From NCBI GenBank assembly GCA_965214795.1, contig OZ243976.1, forward strand, positions 1 through 64,000: a stretch of 64,000 nucleotides of DNA, given 5' to 3'. This DNA comes from JAJDXW01 sp965214795 (GTDB taxonomy: Bacteria > Pseudomonadota > Gammaproteobacteria > HK1). Position 1 is the stretch's first letter. Each line of letters starts with the position of its first letter. Both the position numbers and the translations under genes were made by a program. A model generated the notes under the pieces. The model was given only the letters and a program-made list of their open reading frames with translations. It had not been told where the DNA came from and made no database searches. Shown here in pieces: positions 1 through 9,241 of the stretch.

Positions 1-644
1 CGGGGCACGTAGTCCTCGTTCTTGACGTAGACGACCTTGGAGCCCGGCACCCACTGGTCCTTCGCGAACTTGAACGGCCCCGAACCGATGACCTCCGGCA
101 CCTGCTCGAACGCGTCGACCTCGGCATGCTCCTTCTTCATCATGAACGGCGTGTTCGAGCTGATCTTGCCGAGCGAGGCGAGCACGAGACCGTAGGGCTC
201 GTTCAGGGCGAGGGTGAAGGTCTTGTCGTCGACGACGGCCAGCTCCCGGGTGAACTGGATGAGCTTCTGGCCCATGCCGTCGCGCTTGCCCCAGCGCTGG
301 ATGGAGGCGACGCAGTCCGCCGCGGTCACCGGGTCCCCGTCGTGCCACCTGAGGCCGTCGCGCAGGGTGAAGGTGTAGACGAGGCCGTCCTCGCTCACCG
401 ACCAGTCGCCGACCATCTGCGGCTGGACTTCGAGGTTCTCGTCCACCGCGAACAGGGTGTCGTACACCATGTACCCGTGGTTGCGGGTGATGTAGGCGGT
501 GGTCCAGATCGGATCGAGGTTCTTGAGATCGGCGTGCGGGACGATCCGCAACACCTTCTCCGCCTGGGCCGCCCCGGCGGCGAGGGCCAGGCCGGCCGCG
601 ACGCCGAGCGCGACGGCGGCCGATCGAAATCTGCGAGCACTCAT
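1..644 (-). CDS. Peptide-type ABC transporter substrate-binding protein (SBP_bac_5), N-terminal part
   Basis: Reads from an ATG at 644 to the window edge (about 214 residues), so the C-terminus is missing. Residues 1-28 form a signal peptide (basic start, Ala/Val/Leu core, ending AGAAQA), so the protein is periplasmic. The mature part has typical family-5 binding-protein features: a stretch LRIVPHADLKNLDPIW, then WHDGDPVTAADCVASIQRW, then a VIGSGPFKF segment. It should deliver peptides or similar solutes to the DppB/DppC-type permeases at 10397-12540, which lie on the same strand. A GGGAG ribosome site precedes the ATG by 9 bases. About 9.7 kb of foreign DNA now separates it from the permeases. 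The substrate cannot be told from sequence. Confidence 0.9.
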   Translation of the reverse strand, partial: MSARRFRSAAVALGVAAGLALAAGAAQAEKVLRIVPHADLKNLDPIWTTAYITRNHGYMVYDTLFAVDENLEVQPQMVGDWSVSEDGLVYTFTLRDGLRWHDGDPVTAADCVASIQRWGKRDGMGQKLIQFTRELAVVDDKTFTLALNEPYGLVLASLGKISSNTPFMMKKEHAEVDAFEQVPEVIGSGPFKFAKDQWVPGSKVVYVKNEDYVP

Positions 645-729
645 GAACTTGGTCTCCCGAATCGAAATGAAGGGAGCGGCGAGGGTAGCACAGCGGACGG
701 GGGCGGGCGGGGCCGAACCCGGGACGGGA

Positions 730-752
730 CTGGTCATCCTGCTTTACAAATT
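730..752 (+). repeat. 23-bp motif, first of four copies
   Basis: CTGGTCATCCTGCTTTACAAATT recurs at 33720-33742 (one mismatch), 39753-39775 and 39777-39799, each time beside a rearrangement edge. Here it lies between the binding-protein gene and the IS3 remnant. The rest of 645-1056 holds no gene that I can support. Confidence 0.6.
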
Positions 753-1056
753 GGCGAGTCGGAGGGGGTGAGGTGGGAAGTCGCCGGTCGGGGCCTGGAG
801 ATGATTCGAGGCGTTCAGCCCGGCATCCACAGGAGCAAGGCAAATGACCGTACTCCAGCGCATCGACCTCTGACGACCTCCCGGAAGGTCCAATGTGCCG
901 CGGCGGCGGCAGGACAACACACCCGCGACACGAAGACGGCCCTGGGCGAGGCATATGAGATCTCCCGGCCCACGCTCCATGCGGCGGGAGCGGCGGCACG
1001 GTCGGTGCTTCGGGCTCACTTCGAAGCGCCACTCCTGCGCGGTGCGGCGGTCGATG

Positions 1057-1159
1057 TGCGGGTCGATGACGCACAGCTTCGCCAGGTGAACGAGATCCTG
1101 GAGCCAAGGCGTCGGCGTATTTCGCCCAGGCGGAGCTCGACCACCGACCCAAGAGATGA
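1057..1159 (+). pseudogene. IS3 orfA C-terminal remnant
   Basis: Only the end of the helix-turn-helix/leucine-zipper OrfA is visible. RVDDAQLRQVNEIL is read first, and then a frame change is needed to reach KASAYFAQAELDHRPKR followed by a stop at 1157-1159. This is the usual OrfA ending in the IS3 family. The stop overlaps the orfB ATG as ATGA, the arrangement used for programmed frameshifting in these elements. The N-terminal half is not recognisable. Confidence 0.7.
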
Positions 1160-2038
1160 CGTCGTTCATCGACGCGCGCCTCGACGAGTACGGGGTCGAG
1201 CCGATCTGCCGGGAATTGCCGCTCGCCGCGTCGACGTATTACGAACGCAAGTCCCGGGAAGCGGACCGGAGCCGGCTGCCGGCGCGTGCCCATCGCGACG
1301 CGCAACCGCGCGAGCACATCGCCCGGGTGTGGGAGGAGAACTACCGGGTGTACGGGGTTCGCAAAGTGTGGCGCCAGCTTCGCCGCGAGGGCGTCACCGT
1401 GGTGCGCTGCACGGTCGCGCGATTGATGCGCGAGCTGGGTCTTCGTGGCGTGGTGCGGGGCCGGCGACGACGCTCTCGTGCCCCGCGGATCGGGTCAACC
1501 GAGTGTTCCTTCGCTCTGCGTCCGAACACCTTGTGGCTGGCCGATTGGACGTATGTCGCGATCTGGGCGGGGTTCGTCTACTTCGCGTTCGTCATCGACG
1601 CCCATGCCCGGTGCATCGTGGGCTGGCGGGTGTCGAACTCGCTTCGCACCGACCTTGCGCTCGACGCGCTCGAACAGGCCCTGTACGCCCGTGTGGTGGA
1701 CCCTCACGACGCGCTCATCCACCATGGGGACAGAGGGTCGCAATACCTGTCCATTCGCTACACCGAACGCTTGGCCGAGGCCGGCATCAAGCAATCGGCC
1801 GAGAGTGTCGGCGATTCGACAGCGCCCTCGCGGAGTCCATCATCGGGCGGGACCAAGACCGAGGTGATTCGACCCCGCGGCCCGTGGCGGGGCCTCGAGG
1901 CGGTGGAGTTCGCAACCCTCGAGTGGGACGACTGGTTCAACAACCGCCGAATCCTCGAGCCGATCGGGGACCGGCCTCCGGCCGAGCTCGCAAGCAGCGT
2001 ACTATCGTCAAACCGAACACACGGCGCTGGCCGCGTGA
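1156..2038 (+). pseudogene. IS3-family transposase OrfB (DDE integrase), frameshifted
   Basis: Clear IS3 OrfB with an HTH_21-like N-terminus and an rve integrase core (NTLWLADWTYVAIW, FVIDAHARCIVGWRV, HHGDRGSQYLSIRYTERLAE). Two compensating indels at about 1812 and 1850 move the ALAESIIG segment, which carries the catalytic glutamate, into another frame, so the open frame lacks the third DDE residue. A further shift near 1990 hides the normal ending AYYRQTEHTALAA and its stop at 2036-2038. Either the transposase is dead or the assembly has indel errors here. Confidence 0.8.
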
Positions 2039-2101
2039 CTCACACTGAACAGTCTCCGGAATTCCCGGCGCGGTTCAGGGCTCGATGATGTACACAAAGA
2101 A

Positions 2102-3181
2102 TCAGGCCAAGCTACCGACGGCCCATGCACCGCCTCTCACATGTGCGTCACATTCTTGGCAATAATGCAGAAGCGGACCATTCAATTCAAGGCCATTGTT
2201 ATACTCGGAACGATCGCTCCAACTATCGGTCTCTTCAAGCGAGTGAAGTCTGTCATTCAGCCCTTTCAACGTCAGTACCTGCATCGCTCCACGAGCACCA
2301 CAAAAGCCGCAGTTTACGGCAGCAGCTGCCTGCCCGCGTTTCAGTGCACCGGTGACCTCTTCGCTCGTCGAGCTAAGAAACGATCTGGCCCCAATTCGAC
2401 CCAATTCGTGGATCAGGACCGCGGTACACCAGTCTCCGGATCCGGCAGCATCAACAACCTCTTCGACCACAAACGCATCCAAGTGAGACCACCGATCCGC
2501 CCAACGGTAACGCAGACCGGATTCTCCATGGGTCTCCACGATCAGCTTTGGAGAAGCGGCGAAAGGCAAGTCCGGTACGTGGCCCAGACGCTGTTCGGCG
2601 TACTTCAGCACGTGGCATAAATCGACGGCTCTCCGGAATTTTGATTCGTCGTCTATCGAGGACGGTTCGAACACGACCAGCGCTCCCTTGCTCCTTGCGG
2701 CTTGCGCCAGAACGAGCGATGCTGGCGAGACGCGATCCAAATAGAAAACTTGCGGAGACTCGTCGCCGCAGGCCAACATCCTCGATCTGGCGAGTGTAAT
2801 CGGTCGGTGTCGAGGCAACCATCGCCCGCATCCTGGGCAAGTGAGCGAATACCGATGCGTCCGTCGACCGTCCCGAGTCTTCGCGAACCGTTGCAACACG
2901 ACCGGCGACCGAATGTGTGCTTCCTCAGTCAGCTGCGTAGTATCCACACCCAACCCGCGCAACTCCTCACGAATGAAGCCGCCCGTCACGTCCGAGCCAA
3001 GTCGGGCAATCGGCCTTGCGTGCCACCCCAACCATGCTAGTATGGCCATCACATTTCCACACGACCCCCCTACGGCAGCAAACGTTTCGCCATTCACGTC
3101 GACGATGTCCATGGCTACGAATCCCGCACCCCAGCAGGAGGCTCGCCCCACGGTCGACAGCCGACCTAGTCCTCTGTTCAC
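2102..3181 (-). CDS. PfkB/ribokinase-family sugar or nucleoside kinase, last gene of the five-gene conflict system
   Basis: 359 residues from a GTG at 3181 whose GTGA overlaps the stop of the upstream gene; this coupling decides the start. The fold signature is PfkB: an N-terminal GAGFVAMDIV strand, AVGGSCGNVMAILAWLG near residue 37 (substrate side) and AAGSGDWCTAVLI at 245-257, where D250 would be the catalytic base. The family phosphorylates sugars or nucleosides with ATP. Residues 115-118 (CPGC) and 341-344 (CQEC) could bind a metal, which is unusual. In a cluster with a phosphoribosyltransferase-like protein and a SIS-HAD protein, a role in making or salvaging a sugar or nucleotide signal is plausible but inferred. 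Confidence 0.8.
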   Translation of the reverse strand: MNRGLGRLSTVGRASCWGAGFVAMDIVDVNGETFAAVGGSCGNVMAILAWLGWHARPIARLGSDVTGGFIREELRGLGVDTTQLTEEAHIRSPVVLQRFAKTRDGRRTHRYSLTCPGCGRWLPRHRPITLARSRMLACGDESPQVFYLDRVSPASLVLAQAARSKGALVVFEPSSIDDESKFRRAVDLCHVLKYAEQRLGHVPDLPFAASPKLIVETHGESGLRYRWADRWSHLDAFVVEEVVDAAGSGDWCTAVLIHELGRIGARSFLSSTSEEVTGALKRGQAAAAVNCGFCGARGAMQVLTLKGLNDRLHSLEETDSWSDRSEYNNGLELNGPLLHYCQECDAHVRGGAWAVGSLA

Positions 3182-4308
3182 TTTTCCCACTCCCCTCGAA
3201 TCCACATGGAGTAGAGTTCGCTTTCCACCTCGGCTCCGATGTCCGGATCCGCGTACACGGCGGTTTCTACGTATGGTATGCCGACTCGGAATTTTCCGCA
3301 GTCGATTTTGTCGAATCGGTGATCGTAGCAGGCCAACAAGGCGCCGACCGACAACAGCTTCGACGACAAGGGCGAGACGAACGCCTTGCATCCACCCAGC
3401 TCCGTCAGCGCCCGACGATACCGGTCCATCGCTTGGAATAGCTGGCGGTACGCCTCAAATGGATTGAATTCCGATGCCCGCAGGATGTTTGACGGCTCCA
3501 CGCGGAAGTTCTCGAACAGAAGTTCCCCATGTTCCGCAATGATCTGATCCCCGCGGCGCGGGTCCCGCGACGGGAAGGGCACCACGGGGCATATCTCGTC
3601 GGGATTCAGGCGGTCCCGGATCAGCCGGAGTCGTTCTGCCTGCCGCTCACCCAACACCGGAAACCAAACTCGCGGCACGTGTTCCGTAGTCACCTCGTTC
3701 AGTCGTCCCGAGAACCCGACGAGGTTAGTCACCTCGTCCATCAGACTTCCGGTCGCCTTGAGGTCAGTCCGCACACTTTCGGCCGCCACCACATGCAGGT
3801 TGATTTCCGTGCCCTCCTGCCTCGCCCGTTTGTCGAGGTCAAAAACCAGCTTGGCAATCGCACTCAGGGCGACAACCCTGGGCATAGCACTGATATCGAT
3901 GACCACATCGCCCACCGCTGGGACCCTTCCCTGCCTCGTGATCGCGCGTCCGGTGTTCTTCGACGTCGCGTTCGCTTGGCCCATACCGGTCGTCACGGGA
4001 AGCTCTACGATCTGCGTCTTTCCGACTAGGTTCACGAGTGATGCGTGATTCATACGCGTCAGATCAGTCCTTTGTGGACTGTCCTCCAGCCCGTTGTCGA
4101 AGACCAGAAGCCAAACTCGTGGCGAAGCACCCAATTCGCAGAGTCGTCGGATGGCCTTCATCGCTCTTGGATCGAACCCCCGCCCCAGAAGAAACAGTAC
4201 GTCGCGATTCCGGCCTGCAAGGTGCGTGGTCCAGAAACTATCGAACTCGTCACCTTCCACAAGCACGTAAGGATCCCAGCGCATTGTTGCTGTGGAAGCG
4301 TCAGACAA
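3178..4308 (-). CDS. Unknown alpha/beta protein of the five-gene conflict system
   Basis: 376 residues; I do not recognise a named family with certainty. The start overlaps the ATPase gene upstream by 8 bases, and the end overlaps the kinase gene by 4. Visible features are an early strand-turn VLFLLGRGFDPRAM around residue 38, a second strand GDVVIDISAMPR near 132, and a conserved-looking end SMWIRGEWEK. This alternation suggests a Rossmann-like alpha/beta core followed by a helical C-terminal half. There is no signal peptide or membrane segment. Because it is translationally coupled to its neighbours, it is very probably a working part of the same system, perhaps a sensor or nucleotide-binding component. 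Confidence 0.65.
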   Translation of the reverse strand: MSDASTATMRWDPYVLVEGDEFDSFWTTHLAGRNRDVLFLLGRGFDPRAMKAIRRLCELGASPRVWLLVFDNGLEDSPQRTDLTRMNHASLVNLVGKTQIVELPVTTGMGQANATSKNTGRAITRQGRVPAVGDVVIDISAMPRVVALSAIAKLVFDLDKRARQEGTEINLHVVAAESVRTDLKATGSLMDEVTNLVGFSGRLNEVTTEHVPRVWFPVLGERQAERLRLIRDRLNPDEICPVVPFPSRDPRRGDQIIAEHGELLFENFRVEPSNILRASEFNPFEAYRQLFQAMDRYRRALTELGGCKAFVSPLSSKLLSVGALLACYDHRFDKIDCGKFRVGIPYVETAVYADPDIGAEVESELYSMWIRGEWEK

Positions 4309-6202
4309 GCTCCGCTCCTACGATATCCGGCGTCCCGGCCGAACCGCGTTCAAACCATTCGTTCAGTTCCGATAGCGACTTGTGATGCCAGCCGCCGAAC
4401 CCAAGCGGTAACCCGAACTGAACGCATAGCAGCCGGTTCAAATAGAAGACGACCACTCTTCGCCCGCCCTGCCGGCGGTCAAGGTTCGGAATCAGCAGAT
4501 TGTGCGCGACCAGGGACGTGAGGACATCGCGCAATCTGACTAAGTGGGGGATCTTCTCGTCGGGACTGTCGATCAGTAGTTCTCGTTCGCTCATAGTGAT
4601 CGCAAATCCGGTAACCCCGGGCGCGTACGGTGCGGTGGGCCGAAACGTCTGTTGTCGACAGTACGCCTCGAGTCCTTCAAGGAGCCTTCTAGCTGCCGCG
4701 CCGTGTGGTAGTCGCCTGATCAGTCCGTCCCAGCGCTGTTTGGCGACCCGCCTAACTATCGCGTCCTGCCGATCAGTAGACAAAGCACCGGGCTCATCCC
4801 GTGGTCCGCTGAACTTCGCTGCAAGCTCGGCGAACAGTTCACCGGTGACCTCGAGGTATTGGTCGACGTTGGACGACGAGACGCTGGCGACGGCACTCCG
4901 ACCGAAGTACACGGGCGCCTGCAGCTCGCTGCGAAGGAAATGCTCCGCCGCGTTCTCTACCCCGGGTGCTTGATGTGCAAAATCGTCGTCCGTCAACGCA
5001 AATGGCAGCTCGGCTTGCGCCCTTTTGATATCCCTCTCGACCAAAACCTCCGTCACTCTCCAACGGAGTGCCTTCGCCCACGGAGATCCTCCGGCTTTTT
5101 CCGCCTCTCGTAGCCAATCACCGTACCGTGCCTCGGACCGCGTTCGCGTTTCAATTCGGCCGCGGATCACCTCGCATGCGTCTTCGTACCTGTCGCCCCA
5201 AGAGGTTTCGTCGTCGGTCTCCGCGATCCATGAAAAGAAATCTCTCTCCCCGAACCCCTCCGCCTTGGCGGCCCTCAGGTTCGCGATCTGCTCGACAAAC
5301 TTTGCGTAGGTCTTCTTACGTGCTCCTTCCCACCCTCGCTCGAGTTGAATTACGCGCTCGTAGTCGCGCTGCTCCAAGGCGCCCTCCGAGAGCAACTCCC
5401 TGTGGTGGAGCGCCTCTAACCGTTCGGATACCCAAATCCCGCAGTTTTCCCGTGCCTCGGTCAGCAATTTCGTCAGACTGGACCGCTGGTCCGTTGACAA
5501 CCTTTGCACTTCATCCAAGAGTAGCACGCGCTTCGCGGTTACCGGACCGCGCACGTCTCTCATCGTCGCTTTCGCGAACCACCTCAGTGCGTCCAAGCGG
5601 GCGTGGCCGCCCTTTGCCGGACCCGGATCGCCCAGGTCGTCCATCCGTTCATAGAAGCCGTTTTCGATTGCGGACGCCCACTCGAACAATTCCATCCCGC
5701 TGGCCGTCGACGGGATCGTGGCTCCGGACTCTGGCTGCCACTCGATTCTGATCGTACCGAGATCCCGGGGATACACCCTCCCGCTTCGTTCGAGCAACGC
5801 CCTTAGGACCGAGATGACGATCCTCGAATTCAGCAGCTCCCGGAACAGGCTGTTCCCTCGGTCGTATTCCGAAAGCTCTCGGTACTCCGGCGTAAATTCG
5901 ACCATCGTCGCGAAAATCTCTGACCGACTTGCGGATACCGCCCCGCTCTTCATCAAGCTGTCGTGCGTCGATTTCACCTGCGGGTTGTCAACCAGCCGAC
6001 GGGTAAGTTCGAGCGGTCGCGGCGTCAAGAGGCGCAACAAGGTTGTCTTGCCTCCTCCCGGCGCGCTCCTGAGGAATACAAGCCCAAGCCACGGATCCGC
6101 GATCTCGCGCATCACGTCCAATGCGCCTGAACCGAACAACTTCACGAACTCTTCGTCGTTGACCGATCGTTGCGATGCGCGGATTCGGAACGGATTTCGC
6201 AT
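4301..6202 (-). CDS. ORC-CDC6-like AAA ATPase of the five-gene conflict system
   Basis: 633 residues. The Walker A motif is SAPGGGKT at 46-53 and the Walker B motif VLLLDE at 226-231. The long helical region between them and the C-terminal winged-helix-like part (residues about 520-600) match proteins that databases name 'ORC-CDC6 family AAA ATPase', found in predicted conflict systems. It starts 2 bases after the PRTase-like gene. Such ATPases usually act as the NTP-driven switch that senses invasion and activates an effector; that role is inferred here. Cytoplasmic, with no membrane segment. Confidence 0.75.
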   Translation of the reverse strand: MRNPFRIRASQRSVNDEEFVKLFGSGALDVMREIADPWLGLVFLRSAPGGGKTTLLRLLTPRPLELTRRLVDNPQVKSTHDSLMKSGAVSASRSEIFATMVEFTPEYRELSEYDRGNSLFRELLNSRIVISVLRALLERSGRVYPRDLGTIRIEWQPESGATIPSTASGMELFEWASAIENGFYERMDDLGDPGPAKGGHARLDALRWFAKATMRDVRGPVTAKRVLLLDEVQRLSTDQRSSLTKLLTEARENCGIWVSERLEALHHRELLSEGALEQRDYERVIQLERGWEGARKKTYAKFVEQIANLRAAKAEGFGERDFFSWIAETDDETSWGDRYEDACEVIRGRIETRTRSEARYGDWLREAEKAGGSPWAKALRWRVTEVLVERDIKRAQAELPFALTDDDFAHQAPGVENAAEHFLRSELQAPVYFGRSAVASVSSSNVDQYLEVTGELFAELAAKFSGPRDEPGALSTDRQDAIVRRVAKQRWDGLIRRLPHGAAARRLLEGLEAYCRQQTFRPTAPYAPGVTGFAITMSERELLIDSPDEKIPHLVRLRDVLTSLVAHNLLIPNLDRRQGGRRVVVFYLNRLLCVQFGLPLGFGGWHHKSLSELNEWFERGSAGTPDIVGAELV

Positions 6203-6204
6203 TT

Positions 6205-7326
6205 CTAGTCGAACCGGCGATGCCGACTAACTCGTGGAAACAACCCAAGGACGTCGTGCCCATCTTCCGCCCAGAGCACATAGATAGAGTTGTTCGGCGT
6301 ATTGTGACTTAGTACCAACGGAAGTCGTCCGTCCGCGAAACCAAGCCGCATGCTGGTGCCCCCGACTTCCGCATGCTCGTCGTCCACACGGTCGTCGAAG
6401 TACTTCTCTTTCTCAAGAAGCCGAAACAGCGTCTGGTCTACATTTGGATTCAGCTGCGTAGCTTGATCCAGTTCGAAGACGACGTGGAGGTCTACGTTCC
6501 CTTTCTCGAACGGCAAGTCCGCTAGCGCTTCATGGATTTGCTCCTTGGCTTGCTTAGAGGCAATGTACAAAACTACGAGTACACGTACCTCGCTGTCCGC
6601 AAAGCACCGTCCCAGTCCCTCCCCGCTGCTGAGGTCCCGCACTATCTTCGGAATTTTTCCCTCCCACCGATCGGATTCTTTGGCTTTACGGATATAGCTG
6701 AAGCCGCTTGCACTAAAGTCGTCCAGTAGCACGGCGTAGCGAAACCGCGCGTCCGTTGGGACGGGTTCACAATTCATGATTTCCGCCAAGTCTTCACGAA
6801 GTTTGTCCACCATGTCGCCGGCCTTCCTTTCCGAGATATCGTACGCATGGAATACCTGCTCGTGAGAAACCGTCGGAGCATTCACCCGACGGAAACGATC
6901 TGTCCTTGCTCCGTCGGATAATCCGAGTACCAGCATTTTCCGCAGGAGACGACGATATGATTTCGACGCTTCAATCGCCTTGCTGTGATAGGCGGAGTTT
7001 CCCGATTCTTTCGCCGCGTCGCGAAGTAGAATAGGGCGAACGACGGTAGGAAAAGCAAGGTCCACGAGACTGTTCATTTCCTCGTTCGAAATGAACACCA
7101 GTCTGTCTCGTACGAACTCATAGGCGACTTTTCTCTCGTCGCCCTCTTCGAACTGCCGCAGCCATAGCGCGAGGCTCTCAAGAAACCGCCGGCCTGGCGC
7201 AAATTGCTGATATTGATCGTACTTATACGCCGCGAAACGTTCCAATCGCACGCGCTCCTCGGCCTTTGTGGCGTCGTCCCAGTCCATAATCCTGGCGAGC
7301 AGATTCTCGGCCAACTCCCGCTGCAT
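6205..7326 (-). CDS. PRTase-CE-like phosphoribosyltransferase-fold protein
   Basis: 373 residues. The central segment AVLLDDFSASG at 198-208 is the phosphoribosyl-pyrophosphate loop signature of the PRTase fold (hydrophobic strand, two acids, small residues). The long helical N-terminus before it and the C-terminal half fit the 'PRTase-CE' group that comparative genomics places in prokaryotic conflict systems. Its reaction is unknown: it could make a nucleotide-like product or attack PRPP or nucleotides as an effector. It lies 10 bases after the SIS-HAD gene and 2 bases before the ATPase gene, so one transcript is expected. Confidence 0.75.
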   Translation of the reverse strand: MQRELAENLLARIMDWDDATKAEERVRLERFAAYKYDQYQQFAPGRRFLESLALWLRQFEEGDERKVAYEFVRDRLVFISNEEMNSLVDLAFPTVVRPILLRDAAKESGNSAYHSKAIEASKSYRRLLRKMLVLGLSDGARTDRFRRVNAPTVSHEQVFHAYDISERKAGDMVDKLREDLAEIMNCEPVPTDARFRYAVLLDDFSASGFSYIRKAKESDRWEGKIPKIVRDLSSGEGLGRCFADSEVRVLVVLYIASKQAKEQIHEALADLPFEKGNVDLHVVFELDQATQLNPNVDQTLFRLLEKEKYFDDRVDDEHAEVGGTSMRLGFADGRLPLVLSHNTPNNSIYVLWAEDGHDVLGLFPRVSRHRRFD

Positions 7327-7336
7327 CTTGAGTGCC

Positions 7337-9241
7337 TTATCGCCGCTTGGCTGGGCCCAGGCGAAGCCGTCCGCCGTCCGCTGACCAGCGTAGACGCCCC
7401 AAGTAGTGCTCGGTGGCCTGCGTTCCCTTCATTCCCGCCGGTACGAGGGACCAGCAATGCGCCGGATGCGCGCTGACTTCGTCCACGCTAAGCCCGTAAG
7501 GATCATCGAGGAGCTTCCAGTCATTCCCTGGTAGCCTTCCACGGTCACCAATTCGCAGTATCGGGCCTTCACCAAGATCGAACACATCCCGCATGGCTTT
7601 GAGCATGTCGTCTTTCGACTGGTCCGCAAGGCACACGTCAATGGAATGCCCAGAAACCACCACGTCACCCGTGACGCCGTTCGCCCGCATCAACAACCGC
7701 GCCTCAGCTACGGCGTCTTCCACCCGCAAACCCGGTCGGATCGCAGTGGAAACCTGGACAGCATTGGATCGCAGGGAAGCACCTAGCATCGGATCACCTT
7801 CAAGCGCGATGAGCATCGGGTGATTCCGATCCAAGTTGTCCACCACTGGGTCCTGCTCATCAGTCAGACACCGGATCACTGCGCAGTTGTAGTACCCCAC
7901 AAGCACTTGATCGTGCAGCCGGACAGGTATTGCATCCCGTAGCTCGATTCCGGCCGACGGCCCACGTCCGGTTGCCAGCCCAAGCATCGCTCCGGCGTCT
8001 CCCAAACGTGTCAACTCTCTTGCCATCACAGCGCTAAGTGGGCTAGCCCGCGTTCTCGTCTCAGATAGAGTTCCGTCGTAATCGAAGACTATGCCTACGT
8101 AGCGCGCAGAGTTGAACCTCGCGAGGGCGTACTGGTAATGCTTAATCCAACGAGGATCCGCAGGATTGCCGCGTTTTCTTCGAATAGCCGCAGCTTGATC
8201 GATATCTGCCTGTCTTGGCCTAACTGTCTTCGGCCTGAGGTGGTAGAGCTTCCGTCCGAAAGCTGGCACACCCGGCTTCCCGGGGTCCACCTTTGCGGTC
8301 CGAGCTGCACTGTTCGCAAAGAATAGTCCTACTACCAGTCCTGCCACCGCCTGCACATCACTCGCTCCGCGGAAGTAGATTGGGAGAGTCGCAACCTCTT
8401 TTGGCAAGAGCGACAGAGTCTGCGTGCCAAGGTCGATCTGCGTTTCCGAAATCAGCCCCACGACGGCTGTTTCCTTGGCCCGTCGGGCCATCCAGTAGTG
8501 TCGTCCATGACCGAAATTGCGCAGATCTGAAATGTGCAGAGCGCCCAACGCCGCCTCAACAAAACGCGACTCCAGGTCGATGGCAGTAGCGACCAATTCC
8601 GAACTGTACAGCACACTCACACAGTTCCGCTCATCCATGACACGGTCCCCTTCCCCACCAATTGCGTTTAAGTCGGGCAAAGATGTCGCCTCGCGTATCA
8701 ATTCATTGATAGTACCAGGTATTTCTCTGTCGGAACGATCGAATACCTCCCGATACGCCCGCATCAAGAGCACCGCGGTGCCCACCAAAGACGCGACGGC
8801 TAGATACCCGTCCTTGAACGATCCGTGGCTCATGGGCACGACGTCTGCGTAGCGGAATCGCCTCGCAACTTCTTCAAGCGGAGACCCGTCCGCGAGCACC
8901 ACCGCGCACAGGGGGTCTGTCTCCCGCGTGGCTGCGGTCCGAAATGCCATCACGATATCCTGATTTCGTCCACTAGCACTGAGGCATGCCAAGCCGGCGT
9001 CGCGTCCGGTCATCGAGATCACTTCCAGCGGCGTTGCAGCCCGAGCTAACTCCCCTGTAGCCGACTCGTGCAGGTCAGCCGCAAACGTTGCCGCCGAGAA
9101 TGAACCGCCTGACCCGACCATCAACATCGGTCGTGAGGCCCAACGCTCCAGGACAGCGCACAACGGAGTCACATCCATTTCCAGTGCTGCGCGATAGACC
9201 CCGTCGAGCTCTTCCAGCTCCCTTCGATACCTTGATGACAT
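7337..9241 (-). CDS. SIS-domain / HAD-phosphatase fusion, first gene of the five-gene conflict system
   Basis: 634 residues with two domains. An N-terminal SIS (sugar isomerase) domain, about 20-330, contains MLMVGSGGSFSAATFAADLH, the phosphosugar-binding loop. The C-terminal HAD phosphatase domain has DYDGTLS at 387-393, where the first Asp is the nucleophile, TGRG near 424, and GDRGRLPGND at 565-574 carrying the metal-binding acids. SIS domains bind or isomerise phosphosugars and HAD domains remove phosphate, so the protein may make or destroy a phosphosugar ligand. It is the first gene of the run and probably has its promoter in 9242-9490. I do not know a housekeeping enzyme with this fusion. 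Confidence 0.8.
   Translation of the reverse strand: MSSRYRRELEELDGVYRAALEMDVTPLCAVLERWASRPMLMVGSGGSFSAATFAADLHESATGELARAATPLEVISMTGRDAGLACLSASGRNQDIVMAFRTAATRETDPLCAVVLADGSPLEEVARRFRYADVVPMSHGSFKDGYLAVASLVGTAVLLMRAYREVFDRSDREIPGTINELIREATSLPDLNAIGGEGDRVMDERNCVSVLYSSELVATAIDLESRFVEAALGALHISDLRNFGHGRHYWMARRAKETAVVGLISETQIDLGTQTLSLLPKEVATLPIYFRGASDVQAVAGLVVGLFFANSAARTAKVDPGKPGVPAFGRKLYHLRPKTVRPRQADIDQAAAIRRKRGNPADPRWIKHYQYALARFNSARYVGIVFDYDGTLSETRTRASPLSAVMARELTRLGDAGAMLGLATGRGPSAGIELRDAIPVRLHDQVLVGYYNCAVIRCLTDEQDPVVDNLDRNHPMLIALEGDPMLGASLRSNAVQVSTAIRPGLRVEDAVAEARLLMRANGVTGDVVVSGHSIDVCLADQSKDDMLKAMRDVFDLGEGPILRIGDRGRLPGNDWKLLDDPYGLSVDEVSAHPAHCWSLVPAGMKGTQATEHYLGRLRWSADGGRLRLGPAKRR

Larger units (their letters stand above)
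1057..2077 (+). mobile_element. Decayed IS3-family insertion sequence, left end missing
   Basis: Contains an orfA tail, a frameshifted orfB and a right terminal repeat. The sequence at 2046-2077 runs from TGAACAGTCTCCGGAATTCC to GCGCGGTTCA, as expected for an IS3-type right end finishing in CA. I could not find a matching left end, so the 5' part of the element appears deleted. It sits at the left edge of the foreign DNA that splits the peptide transporter locus. Confidence 0.8.

Noticed and set aside
126..2048. A 640-codon plus-strand open frame over the binding protein and IS3
   Set aside because: It is antisense to the substrate-binding protein and then an out-of-frame reading of the IS3 remnant; its residue content is Arg/Gly-rich without domains. 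Only the shifted ALAESIIG piece is informative.
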